Shown: positions 53,009-62,282, numbered from the stretch's first letter. The stretch: DNA of 64,000 bases from Pseudomonas sp. (GCF_030683065.1 NZ_JAUXMX010000062.1:108123-172122); one strand, 5' to 3'. Program-made: numbers and translations. The notes: generated by a model from the letters alone, not told the origin.

Positions 53009-53039
53009 TGATTATCTTCCTGATTATCTTTTGATTATC
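53009..53039. repeat. Three TGATTATC direct repeats upstream of the peroxidase
   Basis: TGATTATC occurs at 53009, 53021 and 53032, about one helical turn apart, just before the ribosome site of the minus-strand peroxidase. Spacing of 11-12 bases suggests binding of a regulator on one DNA face. Confidence 0.6.
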
Positions 53040-53142
53040 CAGGCATGCGTGGTTTGAATCGTTGCCATGGATCAGTAGGGGCGCCGTAACATTCCGGCTA
53101 AGCATTCAGGTGGCTTAATAGGTTTGTTCTATTCCGTCATTA

Positions 53143-53158
53143 ATACTGCAGGGGGTAT
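53143..53158. promoter_or_regulatory. G-tract inverted repeat upstream of the methyltransferase
   Basis: ATACTGCAGGGGGTAT: ATAC and GTAT ends around a G-run, resembling sites of CsoR/RcnR/FrmR-family regulators. It lies 70 bases before the methyltransferase start. A related palindrome is at 55948. Confidence 0.4.
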
Positions 53159-53227
53159 ATTGGCCCTTGTTCTGGCGCGGACCTTAGCCAGGTGCTGGTC
53201 AGCCGATATTTGAGAGGACGACATCAC

Positions 53228-53872
53228 ATGGATGCACAGATCGAACGCTGGACCGAGCGATACGACAATAGCGAGGGTTACCTGTTCGGGAAGGAGCCCA
53301 ATGCTTTTCTGGTCAGTCAGAAGGCCTGCTTTGCTCCCGGCATGCAGGTGCTGTCCGTGGCTGATGGCGAGGGGCGCAACAGTGTCTGGTTGGCTCAACA
53401 GGGCGCCGATGTGCTGGCGGTCGAGGCGGTGCCGCGTGCAGTGGAAAAAGCCAGGCAGTTGGCCGCCGAGCGTGGTGTGACAGTCAGTCATGCGTGCGTC
53501 GATCTGCTGACCTGGGACTGGGGCGAGGAACGCTTCGACGCCATAGTGGCGATCTTCATTCAGTTTGTCGGCCCCGAGCAGCGGGCGCAGATGTTCGCCA
53601 ATATGCAGCGGGCGCTAAAGCCTGGTGGCGTTCTGTTGATCGAGGGCTACGGCCTCAGGCAGTTGGGTTATGGCACTGGCGGGCCGAAGAATCCGGCGAA
53701 TCTATACAGCACCGAGTTGCTTGGCGAAGCCTTCGCCGATCTGGAGATTCTGCATCTGGCAGAGTACGACGCGCATATCGAGGAGGGCAGCGGCCATAGC
53801 GGGATGTCGGCGTTGATCGACCTGCGGGCACGCAAGCCGGAGGCTCCTAGCGCCGCTCCTCCCAGCCGCTGA
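53228..53872 (+). CDS. SAM-dependent methyltransferase (TehB-like)
   Basis: A 214-residue class I methyltransferase with motif I VADGEGRNSVWLA near 46-58 and IVAIFIQFVGP near 108-118. Similar to TehB/thiopurine-type proteins that methylate small or toxic molecules. ATG 53228 follows gagagg-type sequence at about ten bases. Confidence 0.82.
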   Translation: MDAQIERWTERYDNSEGYLFGKEPNAFLVSQKACFAPGMQVLSVADGEGRNSVWLAQQGADVLAVEAVPRAVEKARQLAAERGVTVSHACVDLLTWDWGEERFDAIVAIFIQFVGPEQRAQMFANMQRALKPGGVLLIEGYGLRQLGYGTGGPKNPANLYSTELLGEAFADLEILHLAEYDAHIEEGSGHSGMSALIDLRARKPEAPSAAPPSR

Positions 53873-53961
53873 TCATCGTCCGGCAGCAGCAATAAGCCGA
53901 TCACATCCTGGGCGTGGTTATTCATCACCGCCGTGCTGTTTAACCCTGCCTGCCTGGATGC

Positions 53962-55101
53962 TCAGCCCTGCAACAGCCATTGCGGTTGCAGCAGCATGAC
54001 CAGCCCGAGAATCAGCATCACTGCGCCGCTCAGTGTCTTCAGGGTGCGTCCTGCCGACGCCGACAGTTTGCGACTGCTCAGCGCGGCTACGGCGATGGCA
54101 ACCATCAGCGCGTCATCGGCGATGTAGCCGAGGATGTACAGGCCCAGGTAGGCGTAGTGAGCCAGCGGCGCCAATCCCTGCTGGGTGAGTACCGCGGTAT
54201 AGATCGCGGGCAGCCCGGCAGTGCATAGCAGCTCGATGAAGTTGACCAGCACGGCCAGCACCGCCACGCCAGTCAGCGCCGGCAGCAGGCTTTCGGCCTG
54301 GAGGATGGCGCGCATCCGTGCGTAAAGGTTTGGCTTGGCGGCTGCCGGGATCGACAGGCTGAAATCGCCGTTCGGGCGCAGGCCGTCGCACAGGTTGATT
54401 ATGCCAATGGCGATGGCAAGCGCACTCAGGCCCCAGATCAGCAGGGGAGATAGCCCGACCAGCAGGAACAGGTTCAACCAGGCCGCCATGAAGGCGTAGT
54501 ACACCGCCCCGCTGACTAATACGAAGGTGCCGGCGATCAGCGCCATGCGTCGGCGATCACGCAGGTGGACCAGCAGCGAGAGCAAAAACAGCAGGACCCA
54601 CATGGCGCAAGGATTGAAGCCATCGAGCAAGCCCAGGGCGAGGGTGAACAGTGGCAGACCGATGCGCTCGACGCTGAGCGTGCCGAACAGTCCACTTTCC
54701 AGCGTTGTGGCCTGGATCGCCTGCTTGTCGAGCAGCGCCAGCAGCTGCGCGCCGCTGTGCTCGGCATCGGCGAAACCAACCATCAGCTGATCGCCGACCA
54801 CGAACGTCGGCACTCCCGGCGGCCAGTGTCCGCTCTGCCGGGAAAGGCGCAGCAAGGCGTCACGCGCCTTTGGATCACGGTCGACAGGGCGCAGGATTAT
54901 GTTCAGGTGGGGTCGCTCGCGCTGCAGCTCGGTCAGGTACTGCTTGGCTGCGCTGCAATGCGGACAGCCATCACGCACGAACACCTCGATCACTTGTGCC
55001 GGCGCGGCGTCGCGGGCCATCGTCGGCAGTGGCGCCAGGCCGAGCAGGATCAGCAACAGCAGGTGCCTGCAGGGTGCTTGCAGTCGGTCGAGATAGCTCA
55101 T
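53962..55101 (-). CDS. Glutaredoxin-like plus CcdA-like membrane redox protein
   Basis: A 379-residue protein: signal or anchor segment (about 10-29), thioredoxin-like domain with C46PHC49, then six to seven helices with C165 and C293 at the positions of the DsbD/CcdA redox pair. It probably moves reducing equivalents from cytoplasmic thioredoxin to a periplasmic partner. Fusion order is the reverse of DsbD, whose catalytic domain follows its membrane part. Confidence 0.82.
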   Translation of the reverse strand: MSYLDRLQAPCRHLLLLILLGLAPLPTMARDAAPAQVIEVFVRDGCPHCSAAKQYLTELQRERPHLNIILRPVDRDPKARDALLRLSRQSGHWPPGVPTFVVGDQLMVGFADAEHSGAQLLALLDKQAIQATTLESGLFGTLSVERIGLPLFTLALGLLDGFNPCAMWVLLFLLSLLVHLRDRRRMALIAGTFVLVSGAVYYAFMAAWLNLFLLVGLSPLLIWGLSALAIAIGIINLCDGLRPNGDFSLSIPAAAKPNLYARMRAILQAESLLPALTGVAVLAVLVNFIELLCTAGLPAIYTAVLTQQGLAPLAHYAYLGLYILGYIADDALMVAIAVAALSSRKLSASAGRTLKTLSGAVMLILGLVMLLQPQWLLQG

Positions 55102-55440
55102 CGCTCTGTGTTACCTGTGCTCGATGTCCATGCCCTGCGGACTACCCGGATACGCAAGTGCGCCTCTGCAGCGCTGCAAACAGGGTTTGCATCATCAGTA
55201 TGGACACGGCAGCGCTCAACAGCACCCTAGCGTCCAGTCCAGTCCAGTCCAGTCCAGTCCAGTCAGTATTAGAAGACCGGCCCGCTGCGAGCCGCCACCT
55301 TGAAGGTGCCAGGCGCAAATCAGCACACGCAACAAGCAGCGCTGCTGGCCAGCAGGGCCATGCCGCGAGGGAGTGTGGCAAGCGCAGCCTTAGCGCGAGT
55401 CGGGTGCGGCCGTCCCCCCACATGCACTCATGTCACCTTG
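55102..55440. other. Intergenic region with a pentanucleotide repeat
   Basis: These 339 bases upstream of the redox-protein gene contain a tandem tccag tract at 55233-55264 and no convincing gene. The minus-strand frame through the tract gives Asp-Trp-Thr-Gly-Leu repeats but looks artificial. Confidence 0.5.
55233..55264. repeat. Tandem pentanucleotide repeat (tccag)6
   Basis: Six consecutive copies of tccag followed by a partial tcag. Slippage here could change the distance between an upstream promoter and the redox-protein gene, which starts 130 bases away on the minus strand. Confidence 0.9.
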
Positions 55441-55821
55441 TTACTCGAAGGTCGGCAGGCTCGGCGTGACCACCGGCTTGCCTGCCGCGCTCCAGGCATC
55501 GAAGCCGCCTTCGATCGACTGCACCTGCAGGTAACCCATCTCTTGCAGGGCGCAGGCGGCGAGTGCTGCACGGCCGCTGGTCTTGCAATACAGCACAATC
55601 TTCAAATCGCGAGCCGACAGCTCCGGGGTGTTGCTGAGCTTGAACTCCAGCAGGCCGCGGGAGATGTTGATCGCGCCGGGGATATGCCCAGCGTGAAATT
55701 CGTCGGCTTCGCGCACGTCGAGCAATACGTCAGCCTCACGAATGGCCGCTTCGGCGGTGTCGAGGTCAATTTCAGTGATGCGGGTTTTGGCTTCGGTAAC
55801 CAGGTCGTGGGCACTTTTCAC
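55441..55821 (-). CDS. Rhodanese-like sulfurtransferase
   Basis: A 126-residue single rhodanese domain with an active-site loop beginning C79 (CKTSGR). It transfers sulfane sulfur. GTG 55821 is chosen because caggaa stands seven bases upstream; the longer ATG frame has none. A palindrome of persulfide-regulator type lies about 130 bases upstream. Confidence 0.87.
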   Translation of the reverse strand: MKSAHDLVTEAKTRITEIDLDTAEAAIREADVLLDVREADEFHAGHIPGAINISRGLLEFKLSNTPELSARDLKIVLYCKTSGRAALAACALQEMGYLQVQSIEGGFDAWSAAGKPVVTPSLPTFE

Positions 55822-56287
55822 TGTTGATTTCCTGCAGGGTGGATTGCGAAGGGATAAGACCATTGGTTAGCGCAGTGCGTCGCAAGCCAGGAGTGCATTA
55901 ACAATCAACCTGGGCATCCGAGCCGCGTGCGGCTTACCTGTGTCACCTATACCCTGTGGGGTATAAGCGGCACAAGCATGGCTGAATAATTTACGTCCCA
56001 GGATTGACTCGGCCCAGCGTCTCGGCGGAGGCCAGAGACCGCATGCGCGCTGCAGTCAAGTTCACGCCGCGTCTGCACATGCCAGCCGACCGCAGGTGCG
56101 ATTAGCCCCAGCTTGCTGCAGTACCCACGTCATCCAGCCGGCACGGGGTAGATGGTGTTTCGCACGGTGGTGAAACCACGGCCCGATGTCACTGCAGAGA
56201 TGCTTTACTTGAAAGCGGCAGCCGCAGTGAGCGAGTGTGTTGCGCTGCTGCTGACTATTTTACTAATCCACCCGGTGAAGGATTCCC
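55822..56287. other. Intergenic region between the rhodanese and lipoprotein genes
   Basis: These 466 bases contain the palindrome at 55948-55965. No other gene or element was seen. Confidence 0.5.
55948..55965. promoter_or_regulatory. TATACCC-GGGGTATA palindrome upstream of the rhodanese
   Basis: TATACCCTGTGGGGTATA resembles operators of the CsoR family, including persulfide sensors (CstR) that control rhodanese genes. No csoR or cstR homologue is in the window. Confidence 0.55.
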
Positions 56288-56713
56288 ATGCGATTGATTT
56301 GTGCAGTGTTGCCCTTGCTGGCGCTGGTCGGCTGTTCATCTTTTCAGGCCGCCCCGGAAAAAGTCACCACGGTGCCCAGCGAACGGCAACTGGCGTATCA
56401 GCAGCCGACAGAGGGCAGTGGGGAAATCGTGGTCAATCGCGATCTGGGCATGCTCGGCGGTGGCTGCTACGTCGCGGTGCTGATCGACCGCCGGGTGGCG
56501 GCGCGCATCGGTATGGGTGAAGAGGTGCGCCTCCATGTGCCGCCAGGTAACCGGATCGTCGGCATCGGCATTGATAAGGCCGACGACACCCTCTGCAGCA
56601 AGGGCCGGCTGCGCCGCGAGCTGGCCGTGCGGGTAGAGGAGGGCACCAGCCAGCACCTGCGCATTGTCAGCGAGGCCAAGAGTGGCTTCGATCTCCGGCT
56701 TGCCCACCCATAA
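56288..56713 (+). CDS. Small lipoprotein of unknown function
   Basis: A 141-residue protein with a signal peptide and lipobox LVGC (Cys16), then a short beta-rich domain. Start follows AAGGA. The GGGCYVAVLIDRRVAARIG stretch resembles DUF2846-like lipoproteins; I assign no function. Confidence 0.75.
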   Translation: MRLICAVLPLLALVGCSSFQAAPEKVTTVPSERQLAYQQPTEGSGEIVVNRDLGMLGGGCYVAVLIDRRVAARIGMGEEVRLHVPPGNRIVGIGIDKADDTLCSKGRLRRELAVRVEEGTSQHLRIVSEAKSGFDLRLAHP

Positions 56714-57089
56714 TGATCTCGACCTCACACGGGCGCTTGTCGTTAGCCAGGTTCCCCGCGCTAGCCCGGATGCAATCCGGGAGCGGTTTGTCGGGCACCA
56801 ACTTCCCGCGGATTTCATCCGGGCTACAACTCCCGCGGATTTCATTGGGCTACAAATAAATGCTGCTCACGTGGCTTAAGTGAACAGCATTGCAGCGCTG
56901 GCGGGCTTTTGGCAAAGCGCAGTCACTGGATTGTGCAGCGTCCTCGGGTATGGACGCTGCAGTGTGCAATGCCTGCCACCCGAGCAACACGCTTGCAAGG
57001 ATGAAGCGCCACTCCAGCGCTGATTTATCGTGCGTGGCGAGTGGCGCCCCGCCGGTTTACGCATCCAGCGGCTCACGCTCGGCAGGCCT
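56714..57089. other. Intergenic region with the third dispersed repeat copy
   Basis: These 376 bases contain the reversed element copy at about 56720-56890. The rest shows no gene. Confidence 0.55.
56720..56890. mobile_element. MITE-like element, copy 3 (reverse orientation)
   Basis: The right end is cttaagtgaacagcat (56875-56890), identical to copy 2. The hairpin gcccggatgcaatccggg...catccgggctac follows in reverse, with a partial duplication of the cgcggatttcat piece. The left inverted end is degraded. Confidence 0.65.
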
Positions 57090-58877
57090 CTAACGCAGGG
57101 TCAGGGCTATCGGCGCTTCGCTGAAGTCAAAGCAGCCTAGGAAGGTCTTGATGTCCAACAGGTTGCCATCGACCTTTACATCACCCAGCAGCACGCCTTT
57201 GAGCAGACCGTTTTCACCGCTCATCACGGTGTCCAGATAGGTCTTGTCGAGGGTCAATTTCAGCGTGGTGCCCTCGGGAATACCCTGGTGCAACTGCACC
57301 ACACCGCGACGCACTTCCAGTCCCCACTGCTCGCCGATATCGGGGAACTCAAAGCCCAGGGTCAGCTGTACATCGTTGGCTTTTTCCGGGTCCACACGGG
57401 TGATCCAGTTCTGCAGGAAGATACGTGGCGGAAAGGTTTTCAACATGTCGGGCGAGAGAAAGGCGCTGCGCATCTGCAAAGCCATCTCTTGCACATCTTT
57501 ACCGTCCAGCTTGCCTTCCAGCTCCATGGCGCTGGTCAGGTACCAGTTGCGCCAGTTGACGTTCATGCTGGCGTAACCGAGCTTGCGAAAGCTGCGGGCT
57601 TTGATGTCACGTGCCAGTGTGTCTTCTTTGTCGACTTGAATGGCGTAGGTGGCCAGTTCCGCCGCCCACTGGAAATCACCTTTCAGGTAAGCATTGCCAG
57701 CCGCCAGCAGGAGCTTTTCGCGCCCGCCCATCAGCTCGATCAACCGCTCGGCCTTGTCCTTGGGCGGTAGCGGATCAAGCGCCACCGGATCGCCCTGGAA
57801 CCAGCCCAGGTAGCCGTTGTAAATCTGCCGCACGCTGTGTTTTACCGTGCCGTAGTACTCACGCAGGTACGGGGTGTAACCGGCCAGGTGCGGCGGCAGT
57901 TTGACCTTCTCGACCAACTCGTCCGGGGTCAGGCCCTTGTTCATCCAGCGCACGGTTTGGTCGTGGATATAGGCAATGCCATCGCGGGTCATGCGCAGCA
58001 CCTGCTCGACATTCTCCGCCCCACTGACCGGCCGGCCGTGCAGCGGCACCATGTGTTCGGCCTTGTAGGCGCGCAGTTTGTCGAGGCTCTCGACCCACAC
58101 CACCGGGTCGCGGAATTTGGTGCCGCGCAGGGTGTGGATATTCGGCAGCGTGGGGCCCTGCTCCACCTCGGCACTGATCAGCACACGGTTGTCCGGCAGG
58201 TAGACAATAATTTCGTCCGGCGCTTCGCTGGGCACGTGCAAAAACTGCAGGTCGAGCCCGGCAATGCGTGTGTTGAGTGAGTCCTTGAAGGTCAGGGTCG
58301 GTGCGATAAAGGTCGAGGCTTCCACAACTGCCAACGGCCCGATGCCGGCATTCATCTGCTCCAGGTCACTGGCCGGCAACGCCGCGCCAAAGCTGTAGCC
58401 GGAGCGCACCGACAAAATCGGCCCCACCAACGCGCCTTGCGCGACCACATTGGCCAGCAGGGTGTCGTGGGCGATGATCTGCACCTCACCGCTGCGCACC
58501 TGCTCTTCCGTGACAAAGGCCTTTACGCCATTGATGTGATCCGGGTGAAAGTGGGTGTAGACCACTGCCTTGACTGGTTTGTCGGTGATCTTGCGGAACT
58601 CGGCCATGATCTTGCGCGACTCGCTCACCGACTCGCCGGTATCGATGATGATCAGCCCCTCCGGCGCCTCAATCATCGCCACGTTGCCCAACTGCCAACC
58701 CACGGCGGAGTACACATTGCCCGCCACCTGATAGACCTGCTGGGCGAAGTGCTTGGTGTGTTCCGCCAGTTCCGGGTGGATGGACGGGGCAATCTGCTCA
58801 TTGGGCAGCGCCGCCTGGCTGGCCATAGGCAGCGCCAGGCTCAGCAGCACAGCGGCCGTTCGATTGAGTAAAAACAT
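57090..58877 (-). CDS. sdsA1: Alkyl sulfatase (SdsA1-type)
   Basis: A 595-residue metallo-beta-lactamase-fold sulfatase with a signal peptide (about 1-22), zinc motif THFHPDH (108-114) and a C-terminal SCP2-like domain. It cleaves primary alkyl sulfates such as SDS to alcohol and sulfate. The start MFLLNRTAAV at 58877 gives a proper signal peptide; the longer frame would add 33 non-signal residues. A divergent LysR gene matches the sdsB1 arrangement. Confidence 0.88.
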   Translation of the reverse strand: MFLLNRTAAVLLSLALPMASQAALPNEQIAPSIHPELAEHTKHFAQQVYQVAGNVYSAVGWQLGNVAMIEAPEGLIIIDTGESVSESRKIMAEFRKITDKPVKAVVYTHFHPDHINGVKAFVTEEQVRSGEVQIIAHDTLLANVVAQGALVGPILSVRSGYSFGAALPASDLEQMNAGIGPLAVVEASTFIAPTLTFKDSLNTRIAGLDLQFLHVPSEAPDEIIVYLPDNRVLISAEVEQGPTLPNIHTLRGTKFRDPVVWVESLDKLRAYKAEHMVPLHGRPVSGAENVEQVLRMTRDGIAYIHDQTVRWMNKGLTPDELVEKVKLPPHLAGYTPYLREYYGTVKHSVRQIYNGYLGWFQGDPVALDPLPPKDKAERLIELMGGREKLLLAAGNAYLKGDFQWAAELATYAIQVDKEDTLARDIKARSFRKLGYASMNVNWRNWYLTSAMELEGKLDGKDVQEMALQMRSAFLSPDMLKTFPPRIFLQNWITRVDPEKANDVQLTLGFEFPDIGEQWGLEVRRGVVQLHQGIPEGTTLKLTLDKTYLDTVMSGENGLLKGVLLGDVKVDGNLLDIKTFLGCFDFSEAPIALTLR

Positions 58878-58974
58878 AGGGCGGCGCTCATTGTTATTGG
58901 CAGTACTGGAAGATTGGCCAAGCAAGGCCAATAATTCCAATGCATTCCAAACCAAAAAGCGATGCATAACGCGC

Positions 58975-59895
58975 ATGAACGACCTACGCCAACTCCGTCA
59001 TTTTGTCGCCCTGGCCGAGCATGGCCACTTCGCCCGTGCGGCCGAGGCCATTCACCTCAGCCAGCCGGCCCTGAGCCGCAGCATTCAGGCGCTTGAAGCC
59101 AGCCTCGATTGCCGCCTGATTGACCGTCACAGCCGAGGCATCAGCCTGACCACCCACGGTCAACTGGTGCTCGAACATGCCCAGCGCCTGCTGGCGGGCA
59201 GCCGTGCGTTAAAAAATGCAGTGAGTCAGTTGGGCAACCTGCAAACCGGCGATTTGCGCCTCGGAACCGGTCCTTATCCCGCCGCCCGTCTGGTGCCTCG
59301 GGCGGTCGGGCGTATGGCGCAGCGCTACCCGCGGGTGCGTATCAACCTGCACATTGGCAACTGGCTGGAATTACGCGAACGCCTGCTGGATGACAATCTG
59401 GAGTTGTTTGTGGCTGACAGCCGCGAGCTGCTGGACGATCCACACCTGTGCATCGAACCTTTGCAGCGTCATGCCGGCGTGCTGTTTTGCCGTCCCGGCC
59501 ATCCGCTGTTGCAACGCACCTCGCTGCGCCTGAATGAGTTGCTCGACTATCCTCTGGCAGGTACCCAGTTGCCGCAAGCCGTGGAGCAAAACCTGCGGAC
59601 GCTGAGCAGCCGTGAACAACCGCTGAGCATTCAATGCGACAACTTTATGGTGCTCAAAGCCCTGGTGGCCGACAGCGACGTGCTCAGCGTGGCGCCTTGG
59701 GATGTGGTGGCCGAAGACATTCAGGCAGGCCGCCTGGCCCGCTTGCCATTGCAGGCCGATGCGCTCACCGAACAATCGGCTTACGCCCTGATCAGCCGTG
59801 CCGGGCACAGCCTGTCACCGGCAGCAGAGGCCATGCGCGAAGAAATACTCAGCGTAGACCGACTGCCAATCGCCAGCCCCTACGACAGCAAATAA
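58975..59895 (+). CDS. LysR-family regulator (SdsB-like)
   Basis: A 306-residue LysR regulator with an N-terminal helix-turn-helix (about 18-37, GHFARAAEAIHLSQPALSRS) and a substrate-binding domain. Divergent from the alkyl sulfatase with only 97 bases between the starts, so it likely controls it. Confidence 0.88.
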   Translation: MNDLRQLRHFVALAEHGHFARAAEAIHLSQPALSRSIQALEASLDCRLIDRHSRGISLTTHGQLVLEHAQRLLAGSRALKNAVSQLGNLQTGDLRLGTGPYPAARLVPRAVGRMAQRYPRVRINLHIGNWLELRERLLDDNLELFVADSRELLDDPHLCIEPLQRHAGVLFCRPGHPLLQRTSLRLNELLDYPLAGTQLPQAVEQNLRTLSSREQPLSIQCDNFMVLKALVADSDVLSVAPWDVVAEDIQAGRLARLPLQADALTEQSAYALISRAGHSLSPAAEAMREEILSVDRLPIASPYDSK

Positions 59896-60081
59896 CCCGC
59901 GCAAAGCCCCCAGACCTGGCCCACACACGCGGCTGCGGAGAGTCTCTACGCGGCGCCATGCCGACAGTCAGGGCGGTGCGGCAATCGGTGATCTATAAAG
60001 CATAACGGCGGCGCGCCTGGCTGCCATACTTTGCTGCAGATAGCCCGGCAAGTCATCGTTACCGGTAAGGATCATATCGAA

Positions 60082-60969
60082 ATGCATCGGACGCCTTTAC
60101 TCAGTCTCTGGCGCTGGCTGATCAGCCTGTTGCTACTCAGCCTGCAGCCATCGCTGCAGGCCAATGACGCAGATGTGCTGCGCTACCCAGTCTGGGCAGA
60201 TGGCGATGCACAGCGTTCCCGCTATGTGCTGGAGCAGTTACAACTGGCCCTGGACAAGGCGGGCAGCACGCTGCGCTTGCAGCCTTCGAGCTATGGCATG
60301 GAGCAGGGGCGTGCCCTGGCTGATCTGGAACGTGGCCGAAACCTCGACGTGGTCTGGAGCATGACCAGCCGCGAACGTGAAGCGCGCTTGCTGCCGGTAC
60401 GCATCCCTCTGGATAAAGGCCTGCTGGGCTGGCGTATTGCCCTGTTACCCGGCAACCGCGCGACCCTGCTGAAGGATGTGCGCAGCCTCGACGATCTACG
60501 CCAGTTCACCGCCGGCCAGGGCCATGACTGGCCGGATCAGCTGATCCTCAGCAGCAACGGCCTGCCGGTCAAGGCTTCCTCCAGTTACCCGGGTCTGTTT
60601 CAAATGCTCAAGGCGCAGCGCTTTGATTACTTGCCGCGTTCGGTAATGGAAATATGGGATGAACTGGATCACCCGCGCAGTGAGCAGCTTGTTGCTGACG
60701 AACATCTACTGCTGCGTTATCCCACCGCGCTGTATTTCTTCTTCTCGCCGCAGCGGCCAGAGCTGGCACAAACGGTGCGCGAGGGCATGGAGGCGGCCCT
60801 GGCAGATGGCTCATTCGACCAGCTGTTCCACCAGCACTTCGGCGCTAGCCTGCAGCGCGCCCGGTTGGCCCAGCGTCACGTTATCCACCTGCACAACCCG
60901 CTGCTGCCGGAAGCCACACCCTTGTACCGCCCGGAGCTGTGGTTCAACGCGCAAGAGCAGGCTCCCTGA
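60082..60969 (+). CDS. Periplasmic solute-binding protein (family 3-like)
   Basis: A 295-residue protein with a signal peptide (about 1-27) and a bilobal solute-binding fold of the type found in amino-acid transporters and sensory proteins. No permease or ATPase gene is near, so it may be an orphan or a receptor. ATG 60082 is preferred: it gives a clean signal peptide and follows AAGGA. Confidence 0.75.
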   Translation: MHRTPLLSLWRWLISLLLLSLQPSLQANDADVLRYPVWADGDAQRSRYVLEQLQLALDKAGSTLRLQPSSYGMEQGRALADLERGRNLDVVWSMTSREREARLLPVRIPLDKGLLGWRIALLPGNRATLLKDVRSLDDLRQFTAGQGHDWPDQLILSSNGLPVKASSSYPGLFQMLKAQRFDYLPRSVMEIWDELDHPRSEQLVADEHLLLRYPTALYFFFSPQRPELAQTVREGMEAALADGSFDQLFHQHFGASLQRARLAQRHVIHLHNPLLPEATPLYRPELWFNAQEQAP

Positions 60970-61628
60970 CAAATAGATAAAACCAGGCGTTGTGTCTGTT
61001 AGCCGTCGCAGCAATGAGCAGGTTGGCGAGGGCCGCGCAGGTTGAGCGCAGCTCAACAAGCCGCTGCATATCCGTCGGCCTCTGTCGCGTTATCCCTCAG
61101 GCGACGCACCCCGGCGTATCGCCTCGCCACAGTTAACGGGACCCATCAAACGCTTCGCGGACAAGTCCGCTCCCACAGGTTCAGCGCATCGGCAGAAATT
61201 AACCGTAGGCTCCACATACCCCGTTCCAGGAATAAGCACGTCGCCGTCTGTGCAAGTACCCAAGGCAATAGCTGATCAGAATCTACCCGCTTTATTCTGC
61301 TTCAAATGTTACCCTCCGCGCGGCGGCTGGCTACTCGGCTGGCGAGACCTATACCACCACATATATGAAGCATGACCACACTGTCGTACCGGTGTTCTAC
61401 GTACGGGTGGTAGTGGGGATATTGTGGTCGGTGGGTTGCTCGGCATGCTGGCAATCGATCCACTCACCGGCGCCATGTTCAGCCTGCAGCGGTTATGCCT
61501 GGCGAACCAAGTGAGACCGTTGCCCGCAGCGGAGATGATCATAAAGCGCTGGAAATCGTTAATATCGATAGCCCAAACGCAGAAGAACGCACCCATGTGC
61601 AGTCCATTAAATAAAAGGAATTAGCGTG
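60970..61628. other. Intergenic region with a REP fragment and a gene remnant
   Basis: These 659 bases hold a lone REP half at 61151-61179 (cgcggacaagtccgctccca) and a likely frameshifted gene remnant at 61306-61515. The rest looks non-coding. Confidence 0.5.
61306..61515 (+). pseudogene. Frameshifted remnant of a small lipoprotein-like gene
   Basis: One frame reads VTLRAAAGYSAGETYTTTY; after a shift near 61410 another reads GDIVVGGLLGMLAIDPLTG. Joined, they resemble the C-terminal part of a PEGA-like lipoprotein family (G-x-IVGG...VDPLTGAM). No start or signal peptide is present. Confidence 0.4.
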
Positions 61629-61991
61629 ATGAACAACAACCCGAACCCTGCAGAAGTAGCTGCCGCTGAACCTGGCGCGCCAGTCGTAAGCCAAAGCAAC
61701 ATGGCGTTCATCGTATACATTTTGTACATTGCCGGATTCTTCACCGGCATCACCGCCCTGATTGGTGTGTGCCTTGCGCACGGCAACTCCAGCATTCAGG
61801 ATCCTGTACTGCGCAGCCACTTCTCCTATCAGATCCGTACGTTCTACTGGGGTCTGCTGTGGTGCGTGATTGGCTGGGCAAGCAGCGTAATCATCATCGG
61901 CTGGTTCGTCCTGCTCGCCTGGATGGTGTGGACCATCGTGCGCATCGTGAAGGGCATGAATGCCCTCAACCTGCGCCAAGCCATCAGCTAA
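61629..61991 (+). CDS. DUF4870-like small membrane protein
   Basis: A 120-residue protein with a hydrophilic N-terminus and three hydrophobic helices (about 27-50, 72-92, 93-108). The pattern fits the DUF4870/Tic20-like family of unknown function. ATG 61629 is preferred to the adjacent GTG; AAGGA lies eight bases before. Confidence 0.75.
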   Translation: MNNNPNPAEVAAAEPGAPVVSQSNMAFIVYILYIAGFFTGITALIGVCLAHGNSSIQDPVLRSHFSYQIRTFYWGLLWCVIGWASSVIIIGWFVLLAWMVWTIVRIVKGMNALNLRQAIS

Positions 61992-62282
61992 AATCGCGTC
62001 ATTAAAAAACCCGCCTTCAGCACTGCTGATAGGCGGGTTTTTTATTGTCGAAGGAAAAGAGGGTGGATGTATGGTTGGCGTATTTTTGCTGGGAGAGACG
62101 GTGTTGCTGAATGAATCAATAAATAGTCACCGTTTTTTCTAAGCCGACGCTTTTGTGAGCGACTCAATGGCGGGCATAAATAGATAAAAAGCTATTAGGG
62201 GGCAGAGCACGATTAATTGCGGTTCATTACTCTTTATTTGCCAGGCCATAACCGTGGTCTGAGCCCTAATATTTAGGCATAG
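61992..62282. other. Intergenic region left of the cassette array
   Basis: Contains the terminator at 62006-62042. The remaining AT-richer sequence to attC1 has no recognisable gene and may be the outer edge of the integron. Confidence 0.4.
62006..62042. terminator. Bidirectional-looking terminator
   Basis: aaaacccgcct and aggcgggtttt form an eleven-pair stem with T runs on both strands. It ends the preceding membrane-protein transcript and could also stop transcripts coming from the cassettes. Confidence 0.85.

Noticed and set aside
55142..55423. 93-codon minus-strand frame through the pentanucleotide repeat
   Set aside because: The translation is Arg/Leu-rich with repeat-derived Asp-Trp-Thr-Gly-Leu units and lacks a ribosome site.
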